This document shows positions 1-5,127 of a stretch of 5,340 bases of DNA, one piece after another. Each line of letters begins with the position of its first letter. The stretch's first letter is position 1. The notes beneath the pieces were generated by a model. It had not been told where the DNA came from. It ran no database searches and was given only the letters and a program-made list of their open reading frames with translations. Origin of the DNA: JBBSHE01 sp038253325 (lineage in GTDB: Bacteria; Actinomycetota; Actinomycetes; Propionibacteriales; Nocardioidaceae); assembly GCA_038253325.1 (NCBI GenBank), contig JBBSHE010000087.1, positions 1-5,340 of the forward strand. The letters are read 5' to 3'. The position numbers were made by a program, and so were the translations under genes.

Positions 1-2117
1 AACAGCTCGCGCGCGTCGACGGTGTCGATGACCTCGCCGGTCTTGCGGGCGCGCAGCCCGAAGTCCGTACCCTCCTCTACCGCGCGCATGAACGCGTCGG
101 TGACGCGGACGGAGTTGTTGGCGTTCTGGTACTGCACGGAGTGGATGTCGTCGCCGCCGAGGTCCATGTCGAAGCCGGCGTCACGCAGCGCGCGGATCTT
201 GTCCTCCTCGCGCGCCTTCGTCATCACGAACTCCTCGATGTCGGGGTGGTCAACGTCGAGCACGACCATCTTCGCCGCCCGTCGAGTCGCGCCGCCGGAC
301 TTGATCGTCCCCGCGCTCGCGTCCGCGCCGCGCATGAACGACACCGGCCCGCTGGCCGTACCGCCGCTCGACAGCAGCTCCTTGCTCGACCGGATCCTCG
401 ACAGGTTGAGCCCGGCGCCCGAGCCGCCCTTGAAGATGAAGCCCTCTTCCTTGTACCAGTTGAGGATCGAGTCCATCGAGTCGTCGACGCTCAGGATGAA
501 GCAGTTGTGCACCCGCAGGTTGTTGGAGAGGTACTCCCCCGACTCCGTCTGGATGTCGTAGACCTCCATCGCGCCACGTGACTCGATCCGGTCGATCTCG
601 AGCCGCTTGACCGGCAGGGCAGCGAGTCCGGGCTTGGCGAAGCTCGCCTCGAGCTTGTCCGCCTTGATCGGATCGATGAAGCCGATCTCATCGGCGAAGG
701 TTCGCCGATCGCCGGCGCTCTGGATCCGCAGCGTCCAGCAGCCATGCCGATCGGCGCGCTTGTCGACCTTGAAGCCGACCCTGGCAAAGATCCCGAACCG
801 CGCGAGCAGCGATTGCATGCCACGAATCAGGCTCTCCGAGATCATGTCGACCTCGACAACGGTCGAACGCTCCCGCGCCGACACGAAACCCTCGGCTTGG
901 AAGACGCTGCGCAGGTATGCGGCAACGACCGGAAGTGGCGCGTCGAACAGCTGTGCCGGAACGACCATGTCGACGCCGCGGGCGCGCAGACCCCACTGCT
1001 CGACAAACTGCGTCAGGCCCGCGCCGTACAGCCGAGTCCGGCGGCAGTCCAACGACTGGTCCTGGGTCACGACCGTGCGCTCGTGTCGGTGGACACCAGG
1101 GAAGATCTCGTCCAAGGCCTTGGTGACCCACGCAAGCTCAGCCGGCGTTACTGTCATCGCCTCCATCGTCAACGACCTGTTGGTGCCTTGGTACTGACCC
1201 ACGAAACCGTCAGATTGCATCCACCCAGCGAGCGCTGCCTCGGCGATCTCGCGCGAGGTGATCTCGGCCTCACCGTGCGAGTCGCGACGGTGCCACTCGA
1301 GCTTGTCGCCGGGCTGCAGCGTCCCAGCCTCGACGAAGCGGCCCGATCCGTCGCCGGACGACCTCCAAACTAGGTGGTCGGCCGTGACGTCGAGGGCATG
1401 GCCTGCCTTGGTGTGGATCCGCAGCACGTCCTTGACGCCGTTGGCCTTGACCGCGACGACGCGGGTTAGCCCGTGCGCGTCGTACACCTTCGCGCCGATC
1501 GCGTTCGCCTCGACCAGCTTGCCGATCGGGACCATCCCGGCGGGCGTGCTGACCAGCGCGTCGTGCGGCTGGCAAGCGCTCACCTGCTGGGGGCTGCTCG
1601 TGCCGACGTTGAACCAGACCGGTGAGTTGAAGCTGAACACCTGGTGCAGCAGCATGTGCGTCAACTCGTGCTCGAACACCTCGGCGTCGGCCGGCGTCGC
1701 GAAGTACCCGTTGTCCTCGCCCGCCCCGCGGTACGTCTTGACCACCCGGTCGATCAGCTGGTGCAGGCTCCACTCGCGTACGTCGGTGCCGACGGCGCCG
1801 CGGAAGTACTTCGTCGTCACGATCGTCGACGCGTTCACCGACCAGAAGTCGGGGAACTCCACGCCGCGCTGCTCGAAGACAGTCGCTCCCGTCTTCCAGT
1901 TCGTCTGCACCACGTCGCGGCGCTCCCACGTCACCTCGTCGTACGGGTGCACGCCCTCGGTCGTGAAGATCCGCTCGACCGTCAACCCGCCGGACTTGCG
2001 CGCCGCCCTGGTCGCCGCCACCCGTGCCTCCACGCCGGCGCGGCTGGCGTCAGCGCCGGTGGCACCCGTGGCTTTGGCACCGGAGTCCGCGTCCTTGCGG
2101 CTGTCGATTTCGGTCAT
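1..2117 (-). CDS. nrdJ: Adenosylcobalamin-dependent (class II) ribonucleotide reductase NrdJ, intein-containing, 3' end outside the window
   Basis: Reduces ribonucleotides to deoxyribonucleotides in the cytosol using a B12-derived radical, without needing oxygen. The frame is open from ATG 2117 to the window edge (705 codons); the C-terminal part is missing. The N-terminal extein is residues 1-181 and includes NSPVWFNVG (about 164-172) followed by SPQQVSA. The C-terminal extein resumes at residue 539 with CFILSVDDSMDSI, then FKGGSGAGLNLSRIRSS and GGATRRAAKMVVLDVDHPD, all characteristic of class II enzymes. Cys539 corresponds to the N-terminal redox cysteine of the family (E. coli NrdA Cys225). 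Residues 182-538 are an intein. Start choice: an AGGAGA ribosome-binding site lies 5-6 nt upstream. The first 40 or so residues are Ala/Gly/Asp-rich and probably disordered. nrdR lies 91 nt upstream on the same strand, so the two are probably co-transcribed and NrdR-controlled. The thiyl-radical cysteine and the C-terminal redox cysteines would lie outside the window. Confidence 0.97.
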   Translation of the reverse strand, partial: MTEIDSRKDADSGAKATGATGADASRAGVEARVAATRAARKSGGLTVERIFTTEGVHPYDEVTWERRDVVQTNWKTGATVFEQRGVEFPDFWSVNASTIVTTKYFRGAVGTDVREWSLHQLIDRVVKTYRGAGEDNGYFATPADAEVFEHELTHMLLHQVFSFNSPVWFNVGTSSPQQVSACQPHDALVSTPAGMVPIGKLVEANAIGAKVYDAHGLTRVVAVKANGVKDVLRIHTKAGHALDVTADHLVWRSSGDGSGRFVEAGTLQPGDKLEWHRRDSHGEAEITSREIAEAALAGWMQSDGFVGQYQGTNRSLTMEAMTVTPAELAWVTKALDEIFPGVHRHERTVVTQDQSLDCRRTRLYGAGLTQFVEQWGLRARGVDMVVPAQLFDAPLPVVAAYLRSVFQAEGFVSARERSTVVEVDMISESLIRGMQSLLARFGIFARVGFKVDKRADRHGCWTLRIQSAGDRRTFADEIGFIDPIKADKLEASFAKPGLAALPVKRLEIDRIESRGAMEVYDIQTESGEYLSNNLRVHNCFILSVDDSMDSILNWYKEEGFIFKGGSGAGLNLSRIRSSKELLSSGGTASGPVSFMRGADASAGTIKSGGATRRAAKMVVLDVDHPDIEEFVMTKAREEDKIRALRDAGFDMDLGGDDIHSVQYQNANNSVRVTDAFMRAVEEGTDFGLRARKTGEVIDTVDAREL
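504..1574 (-). mobile_element. Intein with LAGLIDADG homing-endonuclease domain inside NrdJ
   Basis: A 357-residue protein-splicing element, in frame in nrdJ. Block A: Cys1 with QPHDALVSTPAG. Block B: LDVTADHLVW (61-70), with Thr64 and His67 in the TxxH arrangement. First LAGLIDADG motif: LAGWMQSDG (115-123, Asp122). Second motif: LRSVFQAEG (221-229), with Glu228 in the acidic position. Blocks F/G: VYDIQTESGEYLSN (338-351), then LRVHN (353-357) ending in the penultimate His356 and terminal Asn357, followed by extein Cys+1. All residues needed for class 1 splicing appear present. The usual block F His (HNF-type) is Glu347. Length fits a full intein with an endonuclease (roughly 330-450 aa). 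The central region uses more A/T-ending codons (CAA, TCT, GGT, ACA, GTA, CTT) than the exteins, which fits horizontal acquisition. The endonuclease would cut intein-free nrdJ alleles. Splicing is inferred from motifs only. Confidence 0.95.
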
Positions 2118-2208
2118 TGCTTCTCCTGTACGGGCTTTCGTTGGTCGGAGCGGTTGGGGGTCGTACCTCTGGATCGCCGGCACGGGGCGGTTGTTTGCGG
2201 GCCTTGGT

Positions 2209-2814
2209 CTAGGGCGATCGGTCGTCTTCACGTACGCCTGCGGGACGAGGCGAGTCGTGAGCAGGTTCGGGTACGCCCGCGCGGCTGGCCGGATCAGAGT
2301 CGGCGCGCCCACGTACCCCCCCGACGGCATCGGCCCTCTGCCCCAGCTCAGCGGAGCCCTCGGCCGTCAGCTCGTCGGTCATCATCGCGGCGATCTCGTC
2401 GGCGAACGCATCGATCGAGTCGAAGCTCTTGTAGACGGAGGCGAACCGCAGGTACGCCACCTCGTCGAGCGCCTTCAGCGGCTCCAGCACCGCCAGGCCG
2501 ATGTCGTTGGACGGCAGCTCCGCCTTGCCGCTCGAGCGCAGGGCGTCCTCGACGGCACTACCGAGCCGGGCCAGGTCGTCCTCGCTGACCGGCCGGCCCT
2601 TGCACGCCTTACGGACGCCGGCGACCGCCTTGTCGCGGCTGAACGGCTCGGTCGCGCCGGAGCGCTTCACCACCGTCAGCTGCATCTGCTCGACCGTGGT
2701 GAACCGCTGTCCGCACTCCTGGCAGGTCCGGCGCCGCCGGATCGACGTACCGTCGTCAGCGACCCGCGAGTCGAGGACGCGCGTGTCGGTGTGACGGCAG
2801 TACGGGCAGTGCAC
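2209..2814 (-). CDS. nrdR: Transcriptional repressor NrdR of ribonucleotide reductase genes
   Basis: An ATP/dATP-sensing repressor that binds paired NrdR boxes upstream of ribonucleotide reductase operons. The 201-aa product starts MHCPYCRHTD. Its zinc ribbon uses Cys3, Cys6, Cys31 and Cys34 (CQEC), and a basic patch IRRRRT precedes RFTTVE. The ATP-cone follows at about 46-136, with VVKRSGATEPFSRDK, GVRKACKGRPV and the highly conserved VAYLRFASVYKSFDSID. Start choice: GTG at 2814 lies 7 nt after GAGGAGG. An in-frame GTG at 2829 overlaps that ribosome-binding site and is unlikely to be used. Most family members have about 150-170 residues. Here about 50 extra residues after position 150 are Ala/Gly/Arg/Pro/Asp-rich, with no recognisable domain, and are probably a disordered tail. 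nrdJ follows 91 nt downstream. Confidence 0.96.
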   Translation of the reverse strand: MHCPYCRHTDTRVLDSRVADDGTSIRRRRTCQECGQRFTTVEQMQLTVVKRSGATEPFSRDKAVAGVRKACKGRPVSEDDLARLGSAVEDALRSSGKAELPSNDIGLAVLEPLKALDEVAYLRFASVYKSFDSIDAFADEIAAMMTDELTAEGSAELGQRADAVGGVRGRADSDPASRAGVPEPAHDSPRPAGVREDDRSP

Positions 2815-2898
2815 CTGGCGCCTCCTCACTCACTCGTTCTATCTCTCGCCACCGACGTTTCCCGCCGACACGTGCTCGGTGTCGTGGGCGCCCGGTTT

Positions 2899-2917
2899 CG
2901 AGGCATTTCGTGCCTCG
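2899..2917. other. Small perfect hairpin in the nrdR leader
   Basis: CGAGGCA (2899-2905) and TGCCTCG (2911-2917) form a 7-bp perfect stem with a 5-nt loop, about 85 nt upstream of the nrdR start. No T-run follows on either strand. It could be a leader RNA structure; the function is unknown. Confidence 0.5.
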
Positions 2918-2919
2918 TG

Positions 2920-2964
2920 CTGTGGACGCCGCTGGGGACGAACTGTGGACCGACCGGGGACGAC
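2920..2964. repeat. Two imperfect tandem CTGTGGAC repeats in the nrdR leader
   Basis: Two adjacent units of 23 and 22 bp begin CTGTGGAC and end GGGGACGA (2920-2942 and 2943-2964). A truncated third copy (CTGTG) starts at 2965. On the minus strand each contains GTCCACA, which matches 7 of 9 bases of the high-GC DnaA box TTGTCCACA. The role is unknown. The rest of 2830-3180 shows nothing coding that I can support. Confidence 0.4.
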
Positions 2965-2988
2965 CTGTGTCACACGGTGGATGACCGA

Positions 2989-3036
2989 CCACTACCTGTG
3001 GAGGAAACACATCCGTGTAACTACTACATCTAGACG
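2989..3036 (-). promoter_or_regulatory. Pair of candidate NrdR boxes upstream of nrdR-nrdJ
   Basis: Two sites resemble the 16-bp NrdR box with general core CwAtATaTwG. One has the core CTACATCTAG at 3024-3033, matching 8 of 10 positions. The other has CTACCTGTGG at 2992-3001, a weaker match inside the near-palindrome CCACTACCTGTGG. The cores are exactly 32 bp apart, three helical turns, which is the known spacing of NrdR box pairs. They lie 175-220 nt upstream of nrdR. Occupancy would repress the operon when dATP is high. Binding is inferred, not shown. Confidence 0.68.
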
Positions 3037-3037
3037 G

Positions 3038-3066
3038 ACAGTACGCCGCCGCGGCGGTGCACGCAA
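3038..3066 (-). promoter_or_regulatory. Possible promoter of nrdR-nrdJ
   Basis: On the minus strand a -35-like TTGCGT (3066-3061) and a -10-like TACTGT (3043-3038, fitting the actinobacterial TAnnnT form) are separated by 17 bp. Transcription would begin near 3030, inside the distal NrdR box, and leave a leader of about 215 nt. The -35 match is poor, so this is a tentative placement. Confidence 0.3.
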
Positions 3067-3180
3067 GCACCCCGGACCACGAGTTCCCACCATCACGTAC
3101 GCGAGAGGCCCGACCCGCGTACCACAAGGGAAAACGGCTCAAGACCGGCTAGGACTCCCGGCGTGTCGCGGTCCACACCG

Positions 3181-3231
3181 GAGTTGTCGGTCGCTCACCA
3201 GGTCATAGCCCCATCAGCCACCGACAACTCG
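3181..3231. repeat. Palindromic repeat, copy A, at the 3' end of the HTH gene
   Basis: GAGTTGTCGGT (3181-3191) pairs perfectly with ACCGACAACTC (3220-3230) over 11 bp. The core segment 3184-3231 matches copy B at 4246-4293 in 42 of 48 bases, in the same orientation. It contains the last five codons and the stop of the HTH gene and could act as a T-less terminator for it. It looks like a REP-type dispersed palindrome; copy number in the genome is unknown. Confidence 0.75.
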
Positions 3232-3750
3232 TGAAGCAGGCGCAACCGGTTCGATTGCGTCTTGATCGGCGACCGCGTTCGCCGAACGAGCGGGCCGGCC
3301 CGGCTTGCGCTCCCACGTCCGCGCGAAGTGTTCGACAGCGGACAGTGCCCAGACCGGACCAGCCCGGAGGCGGTACAACGGTTCTGGGAAGGCAGCCGTG
3401 TCTTGCAGCTGGTGGACACGCTGACGCGAAACGCCAAGGATGTCTGCGATTTCCGGGGCAGAAACCAGCTCAGGCAGAGTCGGTTCGTCAGCGCGTCGCT
3501 CGTACTCGCTCTCCGACCAGACCTCGACGCCGACGGGCTCAGTTGGCACAACGGGCCTTGCGATGGCTGACGCGACACCAGTTGCGTTGACAAGGTCCGG
3601 TCCGTCGATGTGCATTGTGACCGTGAAGCCCCTCCCAGGAAGCGCAGCGATGAACGCCTCGTGGTCGGCCAATGCGTCCTCGTATCGGACCAGGCGCTGC
3701 TGGTCGGCCGGCTCATGGTAGGTGAGAATCACGACCCACGTGTCCGTCAC
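3214..3750 (-). CDS. Helix-turn-helix (MerR/AlpA-like) DNA-binding protein, 178 aa
   Basis: The N-terminal part (about 1-80) starts WVVILTYHEPADQQRL and resembles an uncharacterised alpha/beta domain seen in actinobacterial proteins. I cannot assign it a function. The C-terminal part (about 92-150) is a compact winged helix-turn-helix: LPELVSAPEIADILGVSRQR, then VHQLQDTAAFPEPL and a GPVWALSAVEHF segment typical of AlpA/MerR-like excisionase-type binders. The recognition helix is probably about 107-116. The last 25 or so residues are low-complexity. Start choice: GTG 3750, with AAAGGAAG 5 nt upstream. The GTG overlaps the original TGA of the preceding small gene (GTGA), so the two were translationally coupled. 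The final codons (RVVGG and stop) are encoded by the arm of a palindromic repeat. A likely role is DNA binding, perhaps at the operator-like repeats of its own promoter; this is inferred. Confidence 0.8.
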   Translation of the reverse strand: MTDTWVVILTYHEPADQQRLVRYEDALADHEAFIAALPGRGFTVTMHIDGPDLVNATGVASAIARPVVPTEPVGVEVWSESEYERRADEPTLPELVSAPEIADILGVSRQRVHQLQDTAAFPEPLYRLRAGPVWALSAVEHFARTWERKPGRPARSANAVADQDAIEPVAPASRVVGG

Positions 3751-3994
3751 TTCGCTTCCTTTCGCCGTGCGGCGCGTTGTTCCTTCTTGCTCGGAGGAGG
3801 GATCTGGAGACCTGCCTTCTTCAGTGCGACCTTGAGATCAAGTAGTCGGCGACGTGGTTGCTCGAAGTGGCGGGATACCGGGCGATGTAGGTGCCATCGG
3901 GGTCGAAGAACTGCGTATAACCATCGGCGGTGTCCTCAACCGTCCAGCCTTGCGAGACCGCCCACGTGGCCCAGACCTTGATCGCCTTGTTCAT
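3747..3994 (-). pseudogene. Small conserved-type protein gene, disrupted by a one-base deletion
   Basis: From ATG 3994 (GGGGCAGG just upstream) the frame reads MNKAIKVWATWAVSQGWTVE, then GYTQFFDPDGTYIARYPATS, and stops early at 3821-3823 (57 aa, ending YLISRSH). After Tyr51 (3842-3844) the -1 frame continues sensibly: LDLKVALKKAGLQIPPPSKK, then EQRAARRKEAK, ending in TGA at 3747-3749. That TGA overlaps the GTG start of the HTH gene. Restoring one base (for example TACCTTGAT for TACTTGAT) gives a coherent 82-aa protein with a basic tail. Its GW...GY..F.DPDG..I..YP..PSN-like pattern is faintly like the small HicA-type fold, but the HicA catalytic His is not evident, so I do not call it a toxin. 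The alternatives are a sequencing error or a truncated 57-aa product. I see no slippery heptamer for programmed frameshifting. Confidence 0.75.
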
Positions 3995-4006
3995 CCTGCC
4001 CCTTTC

Positions 4007-4062
4007 CCTTGCGATATGTCAAGGATAAAAAAACACCTTACACGGTCAAGGGTTTAGTCAAG
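4007..4062. promoter_or_regulatory. Operator-like inverted repeats sharing the half-site GTCAAGG
   Basis: CCTTGCGATATGTCAAGG (4007-4024) and CCTTACACGGTCAAGG (4036-4051) are similar inverted repeats, each ending in GTCAAGG. A third half-site, GTCAAG, lies at 4057-4062. They overlap the predicted -10/start and -35 of the minus-strand promoter. This is the layout expected of an autorepressed operon, and the HTH protein encoded downstream is the obvious candidate binder. Seen in sequence: the repeats. Inferred: the regulation. Confidence 0.45.
4022..4049 (-). promoter_or_regulatory. Predicted promoter of the two-gene minus-strand block
   Basis: On the minus strand TTGACC (4049-4044) and TATCCT (4027-4022, TAnnnT form) are separated by 16 bp. 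This lies in the only AT-rich patch of the region, with the ATG 28 nt beyond the -10. Transcription would start near 4014. Inverted repeats cover both elements. Confidence 0.5.
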
Positions 4063-4096
4063 CGGTCCAGTCCCGCGACGCGCGGGAGACGGCGGG

Positions 4097-4213
4097 GTCG
4101 CCGAGCGCGAGTCCGCCAACGGCTGGCAGCCCCGCGACGTCCGCCAGATCGAGCCAGCGGGCGTCACCGACCGCATCGCATCCGACGCGTCAAACCTGCT
4201 CCAGCCTCTCGCG
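4097..4213 (+). pseudogene. Possible relic of a coding sequence without start
   Basis: The frame from GTC 4097 reads VAERESANGWQPRDVRQIEP, then AGVTDRIASDASNLLQPLA. Over these 39 codons, G/C is 30/39 at position 1, 20/39 at position 2 and 35/39 at position 3, the typical coding pattern of a high-GC genome. The frame has a stop at 4055-4057, no credible start codon, and runs out into palindromic repeat B. I do not recognise the family. The rest of 3995-4456 holds the promoter/operator patch and repeat B, and I see nothing else in it. Confidence 0.22.
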
Positions 4214-4245
4214 GGGGCTCGCCCGTACGCCGCCCCATCAACGAC

Positions 4246-4293
4246 TTGTCGGTCGCTCATCAGGTCATGACCCGACCAGCGACCGACAACTCG
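4246..4293. repeat. Palindromic repeat, copy B
   Basis: TTGTCGGTCGCT (4246-4257) pairs perfectly with AGCGACCGACAA (4278-4289) over 12 bp. The loop contains the smaller perfect palindrome GGTCATGACC (4263-4272). It matches copy A in 42 of 48 bases. It lies in the intergenic region between the divergent blocks. The two copies bracket about 1.0 kb containing the HTH gene, its frameshifted partner and their promoter. Confidence 0.75.
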
Positions 4294-4456
4294 ATCGCTT
4301 TCCGCCGCCCGTGAGGCCGCAGATCCACGGACCGGGCTCCTTAGACGTCGACCGGGCACGGCAGCCGCGGCCAAGATAAGCAGTTCTCCCGATGTGACGA
4401 CCCTCCTCAGGCGCGCACGATCGAACACATCAGATCATGCGACCGAGGAGCCCACG

Positions 4457-4627
4457 ATGATGCGCAACGACCAGCCATTCCTGATGGCAGAACTCGACTA
4501 CCGGCGTGAGCGGATGACCCGATACGCCGCCGCAGAAACGCTGCGCCGACGGTTGCGGACCGCCCGCATACCCGATCGGCACGTCGCCAGCAGAAAGGTC
4601 ACCCGCCCGGTTGCGCTGAGCCATTGA
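4457..4627 (+). CDS. Small uncharacterised protein, 56 aa
   Basis: ATG 4457 is preceded by GAGGAG 6 nt upstream; a second ATG follows immediately at 4460. The product begins MMRNDQPFLMAELDYRRERM. It is rich in Arg and probably helical at 8-34 (ELDYRRERMTRYAAAETLRR), with a short basic tail. Small proteins with a LAELDYRRER-like start occur in actinobacteria without known function. An upstream GTG in the same frame (4394) lacks a ribosome-binding site. The VOC gene starts 32 nt downstream on the same strand, so the two may be co-transcribed. Confidence is limited by the short length; the ribosome-binding site and family-like N terminus are the main support. Confidence 0.55.
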   Translation: MMRNDQPFLMAELDYRRERMTRYAAAETLRRRLRTARIPDRHVASRKVTRPVALSH

Positions 4628-4659
4628 GCTCAGACCAAGCAACGCAGGCAGACTGAGGC

Positions 4660-5031
4660 ATGCCCGTATCCCTGCACCACATCGTCATCGACGCCCGTAA
4701 CTTGCCGGGTCTGGCCCGCTTCTGGGCGAACGTACTGAATTGGAATGTTCTCTCCGAGCGCGAACACGAGGTCGTCATCGGCCCCGACGTGAACGCGCAG
4801 GTGGGCATCTGCTTCATGCCGGTAGCCGACCGCAAGTCGACCAAGAACCGTCTCCACCTTGACCTGACCTCTGACACCGACGACCGGGAGCCGGAAATAG
4901 CGCGCATCCTTGCCCTCGGAGCGCGGAAGGTGGACATCGGGCAGACCGGCGATGAGTCATGGACCGTTCTTGCCGACCCAGAGGGGAACGAGTTCTGCGT
5001 CGTCCGTGCAAAGAATACGCTCGTCAGCTGA
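4660..5031 (+). CDS. VOC superfamily (glyoxalase/bleomycin-resistance-like) protein, 123 aa
   Basis: A single-domain vicinal-oxygen-chelate protein of the usual 115-130 aa size with two beta-alpha-beta-beta-beta modules. Module 1: LHHIVIDARNLPGLARFWAN (5-24), then a beta strand ending VGICFMPV (48-55). Module 2: NRLHLDLT (63-70), an amphipathic helix PEIARILALGARKV (78-91), then WTVLADPEGNEFCVV (101-115). Candidate metal or substrate ligands are His6/His7, His66 and Glu111, the normal positions. The family includes glyoxalases, dioxygenases, fosfomycin/bleomycin resistance proteins and many uncharacterised enzymes; the substrate cannot be told from sequence. The start at ATG 4660 matches the family N terminus, though the ribosome-binding site is weak. 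A nested hairpin lies 16 nt after the stop and may end transcription. It converges with the DUF1918 gene. Confidence 0.9.
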   Translation: MPVSLHHIVIDARNLPGLARFWANVLNWNVLSEREHEVVIGPDVNAQVGICFMPVADRKSTKNRLHLDLTSDTDDREPEIARILALGARKVDIGQTGDESWTVLADPEGNEFCVVRAKNTLVS

Positions 5032-5047
5032 TCAGGCTTCCCGATAT

Positions 5048-5110
5048 CGCCGAGGTACGCCATAGGCACCGTTTCACACCTGTAAACGGTCGCTTTCCCG
5101 TACCTCGGCG
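5048..5110. terminator. Nested two-stem hairpin after the VOC gene, possible terminator
   Basis: The outer arms CGCCGAGGTACG (5048-5059) and CGTACCTCGGCG (5099-5110) pair over 12 bp. The inner arms ACCGTTT (5068-5074) and AAACGGT (5084-5090) pair over 7 bp around a 9-nt loop. The unpaired segments between them are 8 nt on each side. There is no T-run, so this would be an I-shaped actinobacterial terminator, or alternatively a small palindromic mobile element. It lies between convergent genes. Confidence 0.55.
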
Positions 5111-5127
5111 CGCGCAGCAGCCGAGAC

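Noticed and set aside
22..1373. Several overlapping open frames on both strands across nrdJ
   Set aside because: They are shadows of the nrdJ frame, which is itself open from 2117 to the edge with recognisable extein and intein motifs.
1258..3033. Long open frame (591 codons) on the plus strand opposite nrdJ and nrdR
   Set aside because: It is antisense to two clearly recognised genes. Its length reflects scarcity of stops in high-GC DNA, and its translation has no family features.
2830..3200. Cobalamin riboswitch upstream of the B12-dependent reductase operon
   Set aside because: I found no B12-box-like motif and no matching fold. The region is explained better by NrdR boxes.
3821..3850. 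Programmed -1 ribosomal frameshift in the small gene
   Set aside because: The shift point (ACTACTTGATC) is not an X-XXY-YYZ slippery heptamer and no clear downstream pseudoknot was seen, so a plain deletion is simpler.
3747..3994. Assignment as a HicA toxin
   Set aside because: Only a vague GW...DPDG pattern is shared. The catalytic His motif of HicA is absent and the downstream partner is not a recognisable HicB.
4054..4428. Open frame of 124 codons on the minus strand in the divergent intergenic region
   Set aside because: Arg/Ala/Ser-rich translation with no family resemblance. It covers palindrome B, and the codon pattern favours the opposite strand over part of it.
4430..4642. 70-codon minus-strand open frame opposite the small plus-strand ORF
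   Set aside because: The plus-strand ORF has a good ribosome-binding site and a family-like N terminus; the minus frame has neither.
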